Shown here piece after piece: positions 1 to 9,340 of a DNA stretch of 64,000 bases (its first letter is position 1; the number at the start of each line of letters is the position of its first letter). A program made the position numbers and the translations under genes. Below the pieces are notes generated by a model. It searched no databases. It saw only the letters and a program-made list of their open reading frames with translations, and was not told the DNA's origin. The stretch covers positions 1 to 64,000 of the forward strand of contig CALXBG010000046.1 in NCBI GenBank assembly GCA_944386485.1, read 5' to 3'. The stretch is from an uncultured Pygmaiobacter sp. GTDB lineage: Bacteria > Bacillota > Clostridia > Oscillospirales > Ruminococcaceae.

Positions 1-81
1 CTTTCCCCATTCCTCATCATGGTATTCTTTATAGAGTTCTGTGGTTGCCCACGAACATCTTTCTCTATCGTCTTTCTTCAT
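1..81 (-). CDS. tag: DNA-3-methyladenine glycosylase I (Tag), N-terminal part
   Basis: The complement begins with ATG at 81 behind a GGAGG ribosome binding site and reads 27 codons to the window edge. The peptide contains RCSWATTELYKEYHDEEWG, which matches the conserved Tag N-terminus (E. coli: RCGW..DPLY..YHD.EWG). Tag removes 3-methyladenine from alkylated DNA in base-excision repair. Only the N-terminus is inside the window, so the catalytic residues further on cannot be checked. It lies 39 bp downstream of the GrpB-like gene on the same strand and may be co-transcribed with it. Confidence 0.85.
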   Translation of the reverse strand, partial: MKKDDRERCSWATTELYKEYHDEEWGK

Positions 82-120
82 GGTATCCTCCGTTTTGTAA
101 AATTTGTTTTTGTCGCCCAC

Positions 121-690
121 TTATTTCCTCCCCCGCTGCGGCTTTGGATTTTTCAGTAAATCTGACTTCTGCGCAATCCGCTTCAGCCACTTCCTTTCTT
201 CCTCGGACAGCTTCTTGTAATTCAGTTTGAGCCGCTTGCAGATAAACATCATAGCCGCCTGTTCCGGGTCGCTGTCCGGGCTGGCGGTTTCCTCGGCGGT
301 CTGTAAGAAACCTCCCAGTGGGTTGTCCTCTGGAACGCTGAAAAAATCGTCCTTATGGGCTTCCCGCAGGTCGAGGGCTATCTTGTTTATGTCCTGCTGT
401 ATCACATAGCGGCAAAAGCTGTCATCATCAATATGGGCGGCGATAAGGTGGGTCGCCAGTTCACATAAGAGGGAATTGTCCACCAGCCCGCTTTTTAATA
501 GTTCAATCATAACAATATCAATAATCGGTTTGGCATGTACTAAAGGGATAGCCGTACTACCAATGTGCTGAATATCAATCGCAGTATCGCCTAAAAGACT
601 TTTTAATTCTTTAATAGTATTTTCTGCCTCATTTATCCATTCGTCTTGATGAACCACCAACCGTACAGTACCTCGTTTTAGGCCTATCAT
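121..690 (-). CDS. Chimeric protein: GrpB-like N-terminus with unrelated C-terminus
   Basis: Residues 1 to about 60 match the GrpB family (nucleotidyltransferase fold), including DIQHIGSTAIP and AKPIIDIV. After IDIV the GrpB sequence stops and is replaced in frame by about 125 residues I do not recognise: an acidic stretch (DDDSFCRYVIQQD, PDSDPEQAAM) and a basic tail rich in Lys and Arg. GrpB proteins are normally about 170-180 aa with the fold continuous throughout, so this looks like a recombination product joining a GrpB fragment to the tail of another gene, possibly from a mobile element. Base composition is more AT-rich than the rest of the window. Whether the product is functional is unknown. 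Confidence 0.55.
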   Translation of the reverse strand: MIGLKRGTVRLVVHQDEWINEAENTIKELKSLLGDTAIDIQHIGSTAIPLVHAKPIIDIVMIELLKSGLVDNSLLCELATHLIAAHIDDDSFCRYVIQQDINKIALDLREAHKDDFFSVPEDNPLGGFLQTAEETASPDSDPEQAAMMFICKRLKLNYKKLSEEERKWLKRIAQKSDLLKNPKPQRGRK

Positions 691-768
691 TGATGCTCAC
701 CTCCAAAATTCAATTTATCGCTTTGTACTTATCATTCTACCATAACTCCGAAAGCTAGGTGTAGACCT

Positions 769-1127
769 AGATCTGGGCGACCTCTTCATCCGGGCGAATA
801 ATCCGCACCCGGATGTCCCGCACCCCAGGCTCCATTCCCTGCCGCTTCATCATCTCGGTAAAGCTCATCAGCTTCGAGCCCTTTGACTTCAGCTTGGAGG
901 GCGCAACCTTGGCGCCCACCCCCCCGCACAATGGTCAGAAAGCCCTCGCCCACCAGCATGGTGATCGCCTTACGCACGGTGGTGCGGCTGACCCGGTAGT
1001 AGCTCTCCAGCTCCTGTTCGCAGGGGATAAAATCCCCCTGTTTGTATACCCCGTTTGTGATTTTCGACTCAAGATCCTCTTTTGCCCTACTGTACAGCGC
1101 CTTGATTCTGCTCCCCTCCCCTCGTCA
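769..1127 (-). pseudogene. GntR/UTRA-family regulator remnant (frameshifted, 3'-truncated)
   Basis: The complement encodes a GntR winged helix: RAKEDLESKITNGVYKQGDF, then ELESYYRVSRTTVRKAITML and VGEGFLTIVRG. At a run of seven G (about 904-910) the frame shifts; deleting one G restores GAKVAPSKLKSKGSKLMSF and GMEPGVRDIRVRIIRPDEE, the expected start of the UTRA domain. The frame then stops at 769, after a 6+6 bp inverted repeat (755-770), so most of the effector domain is missing. No good start codon is in frame upstream either, which suggests a second frameshift in the GGGGAGGGG stretch near 1105. It is a decayed fragment at the edge of the kdp block. Confidence 0.75.
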
Positions 1128-1139
1128 TACCGACGTCAT

Positions 1140-1153
1140 GACATCATGATGTC
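1140..1153. promoter_or_regulatory. 14-bp perfect palindrome, candidate GntR operator
   Basis: The palindrome GACATCATGATGTC lies just upstream of the GntR pseudogene. This is where an autoregulated GntR gene would carry its operator, so it is probably a relic. A TTGACA hexamer follows at 1157. A second inverted repeat (AATACAA/TTGTATT) is near 1188. No gene is apparent between 1128 and the kdpD1 promoter. Confidence 0.35.
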
Positions 1154-1409
1154 TATTGACACATTTAGTAGGCTTAACCGGCAAAATAAATACAATTTTG
1201 TATTTTCCAAAATTCTTTTGTGGTTTTTGACACAGACAGCCTTTTTCAATGCAGCCGTTTGGCACCCTCCGGCAGGCAGTACAGATCGGCCGGCCGCCAT
1301 CGGGTGCGCGGCAAAGCGCCGCTTTGCGACCGGCCTGTCTTTCTGGTACGGGCGGTCTGTTCCCACAGTAACGGGGACGATAAAAAGCGGCAGAGCCCGG
1401 TTTCCGGTT

Positions 1410-1475
1410 CTTTATGCAATCTTAATGCTCTGCGAAAAAATCTTCATGCCCTCATTGCACCCCGGATGATAAGAT
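1410..1475 (+). promoter_or_regulatory. kdpD1 promoter with KdpE-type direct repeat (copy 1)
   Basis: CTTTAT at 1410 and CTTAAT at 1421 form a direct repeat with an 11-bp period, the layout bound by OmpR/PhoB-family regulators such as KdpE. A -10-like GATAAGAT lies 47 bp after the start of the second hexamer. The same layout is present at three other places in the kdp block. Confidence 0.6.
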
Positions 1476-1517
1476 ATACAAATGCAGATGATTCCGATTC
1501 CACAAGGAGGATCAACT

Positions 1518-4193
1518 ATGTCTGAAGCACAACAGGAATACGGTCTGCCGGCCGCCGGAAAGCTAAAGATTTTTTTCGGTTATGCCGCGGGCGTGGGAAA
1601 GACATATGCGATGCTGGAGGCTGCACACCAGGCCAAGCAGGAGGGAATCGACGTCGTTGTGGGCTATGTGGAACCCCATGCACGGCCGGACACACTGGCG
1701 CTGCTAAACGGTCTTGAAGCAATTCCCTGCCGCGAGATCAACTATCGGGGTATCCGCCTTAAAGAATTTGACCTTGATGCGGCGCTGCGCAGAAAGCCGC
1801 AGCTGATCCTTGTGGATGAGCTGGCACACAGCAACGCGCAGGGAAGCCGGCACACCAAGCGGTATCAGGACGTGGAGGAACTGCTCAAGGCCGGAATCAA
1901 TGTGTATACGACGGTGAATGTACAGCATCTGGAATCGCTGAACAATCTGGTTTCCTCCATCACGGGAATCGCTGTGAATGAACGGATCCCGGACCATGTG
2001 TTTGACAGAGCCAATCAGGTGGAACTGGTTGACATCGAGCCGGACGAGCTGGTCAAGCGGCTTCAGACGGGAAAGGTATACCGTGAACGTCAGGCCAAGC
2101 GGGCGCTTGAGAACTTTTTTACACAGGAAAACCTTGCCGCGCTCCGCGAGATCGCCATGCGCAGGACGGCGGATCAGCTGAACCGGGCGGCGGTGCAGGA
2201 GGGAAAGGAAAAAAGCGCCCGTGCGGGTGAACATGTTCTGGTCTGCCTGTCCTCGTCCCCCTCCAACGCAAAGGTGATTCGGGCGGCGGCCCGTATGGCG
2301 GATGCCTTCCACAGCGGTTTTACCGCGCTATTCGTCCAGACCCCGGGAACCAAAGAACTCTCGGGAGAAAATATCAAGCGCCTGCGAAGCAATCTGCGGC
2401 TGGCCGAACAGCTGGGGGCGCAAATCTCAACCGTATACGGGGACGACCCGGCGGTACAGATTGCGGAATACGCACGTGTAAGCGGCGTGACGAAGATCGT
2501 TATGGGGCGGATAAACCATAAACAGAGCTGGCTCACGGGAAAGAAGAGCCTTGCGGACCGCCTGATCGAGCTGACGGATCTGGACATCTACATCATTCCG
2601 GATCAGCAGCCGCTATATAAAAAATCTCTCTTAAAGCCGCACCGGATCAAAATTCATCTGTCATGGAAGGGCACGGCCATCATGCTGGCGTCTCTGCTGC
2701 TCTCCTCGGCAGTGGGCTTCGGCTTTTATCATGCAGGATTTAGTGAGTCGAACATCATTACAGTTTATATTCTGGGCGTTCTTCTCACCGCGGTTTTAAC
2801 CGATGGTCATTTCTATGGTGCGGTCGACTCTCTTCTGAGCGTCGCCGCGTTCAACTATCTGTTTACCGACCCCCGCTTTACCTTTCAGGCAAATAACTCC
2901 AGTTATCCCGTCACCTTCCTGATCATGTTGTTTTCCAGCATCATCGCCACCTCATTGGCAAGCCGCATCAAGGAACAGGCCCGTCTTGCCGCCCAAAAGA
3001 GCTATTACACCGAACTGTTGCTGGAGAGCAGCCAAAAGCTTCAAAAGGGCCATACGGAATGGGATTGCCTTCATCTGACCGCCGAACAGCTGAACCGCCT
3101 GTTTGACCGGCCGGTACTTTATTCTCTCAGCCAGCCGGGAAGTGAACTTGCCTTCCGCGTGGAACCTGCCGACGCACAAGATATGCTTGCCAAGCTGACC
3201 GCTGAGGACATCGGCGTGGCACGGTGGGTACAGACAAACAACAAGCATGCCGGGGCCACCACAAACACATTGCCGGATTCCAGATGGCTGTTCCTGGCCG
3301 TGCGCGGAACGCAGAACGCGGTAGGAATCGTGGGAATTCCCATTGCCGGATATTCCGTTCCGGACGCGTTTGAAAAGAACCTGATGATCGCAATTTTGAG
3401 CGAATGCGGCCTGAGCCAGGAGCGGATCCGCCTTGAGGAAGAGCGAAACCGGGAGATTCTCCGCTCGCATAAAGAACGGCTTCAGGCAAGCCTTCTCCGC
3501 ACAGTTTCCCACGATCTTCGCACACCGCTCTTCAATATCAACCGCAATGTGGATCTGCTGCTCCAAAAAGAACGGCCTTTGGACGAACCGGTGAAAGAAA
3601 AGCTGTATACGGCAATTTCCGACAATACCAATCGCCTCATCAATATGACGGAAAACCTGCAGATTGCCACACATCTTGAGACGGATAAGGAATCGTTTCA
3701 GATGCGTCCGGAACTGGTCGACAATCTGTTTCAAAGCGTGGTCCGGGACCTGGGCCGCCGGGCGGCCGAACACCAAATCTCCGTCCGTCTGGAGGATCCC
3801 GCGCTGACGGCGTCCATGAATCTGCGGCTGATCCGGCGCGTGCTGATCAATATTGTGGACAATGCAATCCAGTACACGCCCAAAGGTTCGCACATCGAGC
3901 TCAGCGGTATTCGCAATGAAGATACAGTCCGGATCACGGTTTCGGACGACGGTCCCGGAATCCCCGACGACGCCAAGGAGCATCTGTTTGACCTGTTCTA
4001 CACGGCGGGGGCGGACCGCGCCGACTGCCAGCGCGGTCTGGGGCTGGGACTCAATCTCTGTCAGGCCATTGTCGCGCTGCACGGCGGAAAAATCATTGTG
4101 CAGGACCGTCAGCCCGCGGGGACACTATTCCAATTCACGCTGCCTGTGGCCTGCCGCACAGGCTGTGAACATCCGCAAATATCCGGTGCGTGA
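1518..4193 (+). CDS. kdpD: Osmosensitive K+ channel sensor histidine kinase KdpD (paralog 1)
   Basis: Full-length KdpD of 891 aa. The N-terminal KdpD domain has a Walker A (GYAAGVGKT, residues 21-29) and the DELAHSN motif near 100. A universal-stress-like domain (about 235-365), four membrane segments (about 385-480) and a GAF-like region follow. The kinase core has the phospho-acceptor in SHDLRTPL (His665), an N box at IVDNAIQYTP and G boxes DDGPGIP and GLGLGL. KdpD senses K+ limitation or ionic stress and phosphorylates KdpE. The start at 1518 is chosen for its AAGGAGG site. Residues after the H box (FNINRNV) differ from the usual TSI.GN. No response regulator follows it directly; the only kdpE is at 12471. 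Confidence 0.95.
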   Translation: MSEAQQEYGLPAAGKLKIFFGYAAGVGKTYAMLEAAHQAKQEGIDVVVGYVEPHARPDTLALLNGLEAIPCREINYRGIRLKEFDLDAALRRKPQLILVDELAHSNAQGSRHTKRYQDVEELLKAGINVYTTVNVQHLESLNNLVSSITGIAVNERIPDHVFDRANQVELVDIEPDELVKRLQTGKVYRERQAKRALENFFTQENLAALREIAMRRTADQLNRAAVQEGKEKSARAGEHVLVCLSSSPSNAKVIRAAARMADAFHSGFTALFVQTPGTKELSGENIKRLRSNLRLAEQLGAQISTVYGDDPAVQIAEYARVSGVTKIVMGRINHKQSWLTGKKSLADRLIELTDLDIYIIPDQQPLYKKSLLKPHRIKIHLSWKGTAIMLASLLLSSAVGFGFYHAGFSESNIITVYILGVLLTAVLTDGHFYGAVDSLLSVAAFNYLFTDPRFTFQANNSSYPVTFLIMLFSSIIATSLASRIKEQARLAAQKSYYTELLLESSQKLQKGHTEWDCLHLTAEQLNRLFDRPVLYSLSQPGSELAFRVEPADAQDMLAKLTAEDIGVARWVQTNNKHAGATTNTLPDSRWLFLAVRGTQNAVGIVGIPIAGYSVPDAFEKNLMIAILSECGLSQERIRLEEERNREILRSHKERLQASLLRTVSHDLRTPLFNINRNVDLLLQKERPLDEPVKEKLYTAISDNTNRLINMTENLQIATHLETDKESFQMRPELVDNLFQSVVRDLGRRAAEHQISVRLEDPALTASMNLRLIRRVLINIVDNAIQYTPKGSHIELSGIRNEDTVRITVSDDGPGIPDDAKEHLFDLFYTAGADRADCQRGLGLGLNLCQAIVALHGGKIIVQDRQPAGTLFQFTLPVACRTGCEHPQISGA

Positions 4194-4209
4194 GTCCAAC
4201 CACAGGAAT

Positions 4210-4274
4210 ATTAATTTCATCTTAATATTGCAGCCACATCCTTAATCCCCGCTTATCATGGACTGCGATATGCT
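4210..4274 (+). promoter_or_regulatory. kdpFABC promoter with KdpE-type direct repeat (copy 2)
   Basis: ATTAAT at 4210 and CTTAAT at 4221 repeat with an 11-bp period, and a third CTTAAT is at 4241. A -10-like GATATGCT lies 46 bp downstream at 4267. The transcript would carry a leader of about 130 nt before the first reading frame, with short inverted repeats (ACAGC/GCTGT and AGCCT/AGGCT). I could not match the leader to a known riboswitch, including the c-di-AMP type. Confidence 0.6.
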
Positions 4275-4410
4275 AAGGACTGCAAAACAGCTCCCGCGCT
4301 GTATTGCGGCTCCGTCACAACGGCGGAACAGCAGCCTTTCAGGCTCATTTGCCAAAATCTTTGACAAAAGGGATCTGGACGCTGCATGGAAAGAAAGGAG
4401 TCTTGAAGAC

Positions 4411-4509
4411 ATGATGGATGTTTTCATGTTGGGAATGTTGGCCATCGGTTTTGCCCTGATCCGGCTGTTTTTGAACTGGTGCCAGCATCAGGTTGATTCA
4501 CAGGAGTAA
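4411..4509 (+). CDS. Small membrane peptide encoded upstream of kdpF
   Basis: A 32-aa peptide starts at ATG 4411 behind AAAGGAG, with one hydrophobic segment (VFMLGMLAIGFALIRLFL) and a polar C-terminal tail (NWCQHQVDSQE). It is the first reading frame of the kdpFABC transcript and ends 22 bp before kdpF. Single-span peptides of this kind could act as accessory subunits or assembly partners of the Kdp pump, but I do not recognise a family. Confidence 0.65.
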   Translation: MMDVFMLGMLAIGFALIRLFLNWCQHQVDSQE

Positions 4510-4531
4510 GGAAATCAGGAGTTGAGAAAAG

Positions 4532-4609
4532 ATGATTTTACTCGGGCTTATAGTTGCTCTGCTGGGCGGATATCTGATTTATGCCCTTACACATCCGGAG
4601 CGATTTTAA
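4532..4609 (+). CDS. kdpF: K+-transporting ATPase subunit KdpF
   Basis: A 25-aa single-span peptide beginning MILLGLIVALLGGYLIYAL and ending HPERF, a typical KdpF in size and sequence. It starts at ATG 4532 behind AGGAG and ends 30 bp before kdpA. In the family, KdpF stabilises the KdpFABC complex in the membrane at the KdpA interface. Confidence 0.9.
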   Translation: MILLGLIVALLGGYLIYALTHPERF

Positions 4610-4639
4610 CGACGAGGTTCTATTTGGGAGGAGTTATCT

Positions 4640-6400
4640 ATGTTGCAGTTGGTGCTGACAATTATCATCTATCTGATACTTGTCGTTCCGATGGGGCGGT
4701 ATGTATATCATATTGCCGCGGGAAAACACACCTTCGCCGACCCGATGCTGGATCGGGTGGACGGCGTAATCTATAAAATCAGCGGTATTGATCCCACCAA
4801 GGGAATGAATTGGAAGCGGTACACGCTCTCGCTGCTCGGAACAAACGCCGTGATGATCGCAATCGGCTATCTGATTCTTCGCATCCAGAGCATCCCGCTG
4901 TTCAACCCCAACGGCATCGGGGCGATGAAGCCGGCGCTGGCATTCAATACCATCATCAGTTTCATGACCAATACCAATCTTCAGCACTATTCCGGCGAGA
5001 GCGGTTTGAGCTACCTGTCTCAGATGCTGGTCATCATCTTCATGATGTTTGTTTCCGCAGCCAGCGGCTATGCCGCGTGCGTGGCCTTTATCCGCGGCCT
5101 TGCGGGAAAAACGAAGGACAATGTCGGCAATTTCTTCTCTGATCTTGTACGTATCACCACCCGCGTTCTGCTGCCGTTTTCTCTGATCGGCGGCATACTT
5201 CTGGTGTGGCAAGGCGTTCCGCAGAACTTTGAGGGAAATGTCGTGGTACAGACGCTGGAAGGCACCTATCAGGTCATCGCCATGGGCCCCATCGCAGCGC
5301 TTGAGATCATCAAACATCTGGGAACGAACGGCGGCGGTTTTCTGAGCGCCAACTCCAGCACCCCGCTGGAGAACCCCACAATCCTGTCCAATCTGATCGA
5401 GATGTACTCCATGATGCTTCTGCCGGGCGCGTGTGTGATCACCTTTGGCAAAATGATGGAGGACAGCCGCCGCTCGCGCATGGAGCTGAAAGCGCCAAAG
5501 AATTCGCTGCCTGCCGCCCGCAAGAGCATTACCGAAAAACTATTCGGCCGGGAGGGCCGCAGCATCTTCCTCGCCATGAGCATCCTGTTTCTGGTGGGCC
5601 TAAGCGTGTGCTACTGGTCCGAGCTGCAGGGTAACCCGGCGCTGTCCGCAATCGGGCTGGATCAGTCCGCAGGCAGCATGGAGGGCAAGGAGGTGCGTTT
5701 TGGCATCGCACAGTCTGCGCTGTTCACAACGGTGACCACCTCGTTCACCACCGGCACGGTCAACAATATGCACGATACCCTCACGCCGCTCGGCGGCATG
5801 GTGCCGCTTCTTCATATGATGCTCAACTGCGTCTTTGGCGGCAAGGGCGTCGGTCTGATGAACATTATCCTTTATGCAATCCTCGCCGTGTTTATCTGCG
5901 GGCTGATGGTCGGACGCACACCGGAATATCTGGGCAAGAAAATCGAAGGGCATGAGATGAAGCTTACCGCACTGGGCATTATGATTCATCCGCTGCTCGT
6001 CCTTGCGTTCTCCGCGCTGGCCATTGCAACCGCCGCCGGTCAGGCCGGCATCACAAATCCCGGATACCACGGACTCACACAGGTGCTCTACGAGTACGCC
6101 TCATCCGCGGCAAACAACGGTTCCGGATTTGAAGGTCTGGTCGACAACACCTGTTTTTGGAACATCACGACCGGAATCGTCATGTTCCTCGGCCGCTATC
6201 TGCCAATCGTGATTCAGATGGCGATTGCGGGGTCCCTGATGAAGAAAAACTTTGTAAATGAATCTGCGGGCACCCTGCGTACCCACACATTCAGCTTTGC
6301 TGTGATTCTGGTGTTCGTGGTCTATATTTTTGCAGCGCTGACCTTCTTCCCGGCGCTGGCTCTGGGCCCCATTGCCGAACACTTGACGCTGTGGGGTTAA
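4640..6400 (+). CDS. kdpA: K+-transporting ATPase, channel-like subunit KdpA
   Basis: A 586-aa polytopic membrane protein that forms the K+-selective, channel-like subunit of the high-affinity KdpFABC pump. Pore-loop/selectivity-filter regions are visible as TNLQHYSG, GTNGGGFLSANSSTP, SFTTGTVN and the late NNGSGFEGL loop. Length is normal for the family. The start has a GGGAGGAG site and the gene sits between kdpF and kdpB in the canonical order. Confidence 0.97.
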   Translation: MLQLVLTIIIYLILVVPMGRYVYHIAAGKHTFADPMLDRVDGVIYKISGIDPTKGMNWKRYTLSLLGTNAVMIAIGYLILRIQSIPLFNPNGIGAMKPALAFNTIISFMTNTNLQHYSGESGLSYLSQMLVIIFMMFVSAASGYAACVAFIRGLAGKTKDNVGNFFSDLVRITTRVLLPFSLIGGILLVWQGVPQNFEGNVVVQTLEGTYQVIAMGPIAALEIIKHLGTNGGGFLSANSSTPLENPTILSNLIEMYSMMLLPGACVITFGKMMEDSRRSRMELKAPKNSLPAARKSITEKLFGREGRSIFLAMSILFLVGLSVCYWSELQGNPALSAIGLDQSAGSMEGKEVRFGIAQSALFTTVTTSFTTGTVNNMHDTLTPLGGMVPLLHMMLNCVFGGKGVGLMNIILYAILAVFICGLMVGRTPEYLGKKIEGHEMKLTALGIMIHPLLVLAFSALAIATAAGQAGITNPGYHGLTQVLYEYASSAANNGSGFEGLVDNTCFWNITTGIVMFLGRYLPIVIQMAIAGSLMKKNFVNESAGTLRTHTFSFAVILVFVVYIFAALTFFPALALGPIAEHLTLWG

Positions 6401-6415
6401 GGAGGTTGTTCCGAC

Positions 6416-8470
6416 ATGAGCAAAAAGAAACAAACAAAAAAAATGCTGACACCCGACATTTTACGTCAGGCAGTAATTGATTCGGTCAAGAAGCTGGATC
6501 CCCGTTACATGATCAAAAACCCCGTCATGTTTGTGGTGGAGATCGGATTCTTCATCACGCTGGCTCTGTGCTTTGTGCCGGGGCTGTTTGGAGAGCAGGA
6601 TGCCAGCCTGCGCGTATACAATCTGGTCGTCTGCATCATTCTGCTGATCACGGTGCTGTTTGCAAACTTTGCAGAATCCGTGGCGGAAGGACGCGGCAAA
6701 GCACAGGCCGCCAGCCTGAAAAAGACACAGAAGGAAACCAAGGCACACCGTCTGGACGAAAACGGCAACGAGACAATCGTCTCTTCCAGCGAGCTGCGCC
6801 GCGGCGACATCGTCATGGTATCCGCCGGTGAGATCATCCCGGGCGACGGCGAGGTTATCGAGGGCATCGCCTCGGTGGACGAATCCGCCATCACCGGTGA
6901 GTCCGCCCCGGTGGTACGTGAAAGCGGCGGCGACTTCTGCTCTGTGACCGGCGGCACCACGGTTGTGTCCGACTGGCTAAAGATCCGCATCTCGTCCGAT
7001 CCGGGCAACAGCTTTCTCAACCGCATGATCGCCCTCGTGGAAGGCGCATCGCGCAAAAAAACGCCGAACGAAATTGCGCTGAACACGCTGCTGGTCTCGC
7101 TGACCATTATCTTTCTGATCGTAATCGTCACCCTGTACCCGATCGGTATTTACTGCGGTGTAAAGCTGCCGCTCTCAACGCTGATTGCGCTGATGGTCTG
7201 TCTGATCCCAACCACCATCGGCGGTCTGCTGTCCGCCATCGGCATTGCGGGTATGGACCGTGTGACCCGCTTTAATGTCATCGCCATGTCCGGCAAAGCC
7301 GTGGAAGCCTGCGGCGATGTGGACACCATGATCCTTGACAAGACCGGCACGATCACCTTCGGCAACCGCCTGGCCGCGGATTTCTTTCCGGTCGAGGGCG
7401 CACGCCGAACCGATCTGATTCGCTGCGCCGCATTGACGAGCCTGCGCGACGAGACCCCCGAGGGAAAATCCACATTGGAGCTGGCGCACCGCCTCGGCGA
7501 AGACTGCGGCGAGATATCTGGTGCGGTCTTTATGGAATTTACCGCACAGACCCGCATGAGCGGCGTGGATCTGCCGGACGGGACAAGGATCCGCAAAGGT
7601 GCATCGGATGCCATTGAACAGTACGTCAAAGCGCAGGGCGGCACCGTTCCCGCCGATCTGCATGAGCATGTGGAAAAGGTCTCCTCTCTGGGAGGCACGC
7701 CGCTGGTCGTGTGCGAAAACGACCGTATTCTCGGCGTCATTTATCTAAAGGACACCGTAAAACCGGGTATGACAGAGCGCTTTGAGCGTCTGCGCGCCAT
7801 CGGCATTAAGACCATCATGTGCACCGGCGACAACCCCCTCACAGCGGCCACCATTGCCAAGGAAGCCGGTGTGGACGGGTTTATCGCCGAGTGTAAACCG
7901 GAAGACAAGATTCGTGTCATCAAGCAGGAACAGGCTGCGGGCAAGATCGTGGCAATGACGGGCGACGGGACCAACGACGCCCCCGCCCTTGCACAGGCAA
8001 ATGTCGGCCTTGCAATGAACTCCGGCACAACGGCTGCCAAAGAGGCGGCCAATATGGTCGATCTGGACTCCGATCCCACCAAGATCTTGGAGGTGGTTGA
8101 GATCGGCAAACAGCTGCTCATCACGCGCGGCGCGCTGACAACCTTTTCCATTGCCAACGATATCGCCAAATATTTTGCCATCATCCCTGCAATGTTCATG
8201 GAGGCGATCCCGCAGCTGGGTGTTCTGAACATTATGCAGCTGTCCACATCCAACAGCGCCATCCTCTCGGCATTAATCTTCAACGCGATCATCATTCCCA
8301 GCCTCATTCCCCTCGCCATGAAGGGCGTAAAATACCGTCCGATGTCCTCCGGCAAGATGCTGGCGAGAAACATGATGATCTATGGCCTTGGCGGCGTCAT
8401 CACACCGTTTATCGGAATCAAGATCATTGACATGATCATTGCGCCGCTGCTGACCGCAATGGGCCTGTAA
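6416..8470 (+). CDS. kdpB: K+-transporting P-type ATPase subunit KdpB
   Basis: The 684-aa catalytic P-type ATPase subunit. It has the actuator motif ITGES, the phosphorylation motif [11 protein letters not shown] (aspartyl-phosphate at Asp308) and the hinge motif [11 protein letters not shown], between membrane segments. It energises K+ uptake through KdpA. It begins 15 bp after kdpA with an AAGGAGG site, and kdpC follows after 14 bp. No deviations from family motifs were seen. Confidence 0.98.
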   Translation: MSKKKQTKKMLTPDILRQAVIDSVKKLDPRYMIKNPVMFVVEIGFFITLALCFVPGLFGEQDASLRVYNLVVCIILLITVLFANFAESVAEGRGKAQAASLKKTQKETKAHRLDENGNETIVSSSELRRGDIVMVSAGEIIPGDGEVIEGIASVDESAITGESAPVVRESGGDFCSVTGGTTVVSDWLKIRISSDPGNSFLNRMIALVEGASRKKTPNEIALNTLLVSLTIIFLIVIVTLYPIGIYCGVKLPLSTLIALMVCLIPTTIGGLLSAIGIAGMDRVTRFNVIAMSGKAVEACGDVDTMILDKTGTITFGNRLAADFFPVEGARRTDLIRCAALTSLRDETPEGKSTLELAHRLGEDCGEISGAVFMEFTAQTRMSGVDLPDGTRIRKGASDAIEQYVKAQGGTVPADLHEHVEKVSSLGGTPLVVCENDRILGVIYLKDTVKPGMTERFERLRAIGIKTIMCTGDNPLTAATIAKEAGVDGFIAECKPEDKIRVIKQEQAAGKIVAMTGDGTNDAPALAQANVGLAMNSGTTAAKEAANMVDLDSDPTKILEVVEIGKQLLITRGALTTFSIANDIAKYFAIIPAMFMEAIPQLGVLNIMQLSTSNSAILSALIFNAIIIPSLIPLAMKGVKYRPMSSGKMLARNMMIYGLGGVITPFIGIKIIDMIIAPLLTAMGL

Positions 8471-8484
8471 GGAGGTTTTCCGAT

Positions 8485-9159
8485 ATGACTGATACATCAA
8501 AGAAAAAAGCGTTTCTATGTACGCTGCGCCAGTCCGTCACGCTCACCCTTGTGTTGCTCCTGCTCTGCGGGTTTGTGTTCCCGGTTGTTTTGAGCGGGCT
8601 TTCCTCAATATTTTTCCCAAAGCAGGCAAACGGCAGCCTTGTCACCGCAGACGGCGCGCCGGTCGGCGCAGAATATGTCGGGCAGGACTTTACCGAGCCA
8701 TACTTTATGAAATGCCGTCCGTCCGCCTACCATTACAATACATATTACGAAGGCAGCGATGGCAAGCAGTATTACAATGACGGCTCCGAATTTGCGGGTC
8801 TTTCCTCTGGCTCCAACAACTATGCGCCCTCCAACCCGGAGCTGGCAAAGCGCGTCGAGGCCGATATTGAGCAGTTCCTTGCGGCAAACCCCGGTGTGAA
8901 GAGAGAGGATCTTCCCGCCGATCTGATGACGGCCTCCGGTTCCGGTCTTGATCCCCATGTGACCCCGGACGCGGCAAAGGTCCAGATTCCGGCGCTCGCA
9001 CAGGCATCCGGCCTGAGCGAAGATGTGCTGGAGCAGATCGTGGCCGACAATACGACAGGGAAACTGCTGGGCATCTTCGGCGAGACGACGGTCAATGTTC
9101 TCGGCGTGAACCTGGACATTGCCAAAGCGATGGGGCTCGTCGGCGATATTTCGAAATAA
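8485..9159 (+). CDS. kdpC: K+-transporting ATPase subunit KdpC
   Basis: A 224-aa protein with one N-terminal membrane helix (TLVLLLLCGFVFPVVLSGL) and an external domain containing the KdpC hallmarks GQ.F..P.YF..RPSA and SGSGLDPHVTPDAA. KdpC stabilises and assists the KdpB/KdpA complex. It is the last gene of kdpFABC and is followed by a strong hairpin terminator. Confidence 0.97.
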   Translation: MTDTSKKKAFLCTLRQSVTLTLVLLLLCGFVFPVVLSGLSSIFFPKQANGSLVTADGAPVGAEYVGQDFTEPYFMKCRPSAYHYNTYYEGSDGKQYYNDGSEFAGLSSGSNNYAPSNPELAKRVEADIEQFLAANPGVKREDLPADLMTASGSGLDPHVTPDAAKVQIPALAQASGLSEDVLEQIVADNTTGKLLGIFGETTVNVLGVNLDIAKAMGLVGDISK

Positions 9160-9192
9160 TACGGCCGGCAGCAACCCGTACCCTGCTTTCAA

Positions 9193-9240
9193 GCGCTGGG
9201 AATGTGCCTGAATTTACAGGCGCATTTCCGGCGTTTTTTC
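9193..9240 (+). terminator. Rho-independent terminator of kdpFABC
   Basis: Arms CGCTGGGAATGTGCCTG and CAGGCGCATTTCCGGCG pair with a few mismatches around the loop AATTTA, followed by TTTTTT. Confidence 0.9.
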
Positions 9241-9252
9241 TTGTTTGTTTAT

Positions 9253-9314
9253 CTTAATCCAGGCTTAATCCGAAGCAGACAATCTTTTCCCCGGTTTTAT
9301 CTCCAGCGTATTAT
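9253..9314 (+). promoter_or_regulatory. KdpE-type direct repeat and promoter (copy 3)
   Basis: CTTAAT at 9253 and 9264 (11-bp period) with TATTAT at 9309, 45 bp after the second hexamer. It drives the small membrane protein at 9341. Confidence 0.6.
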
Positions 9315-9340
9315 CATCATGCTGTAAGGAGGAGACAGAT

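Noticed and set aside
813..1469. Plus-strand reading frame of 218 codons
   Set aside because: It runs antisense to the GntR remnant and through the kdpD1 promoter, has no family motifs and no good ribosome binding site.
4274..4410. Possible c-di-AMP riboswitch in the kdpFABC leader
   Set aside because: Such riboswitches control K+ genes in Firmicutes, but I could not find the conserved core in this 130-nt leader; only short inverted repeats are visible.
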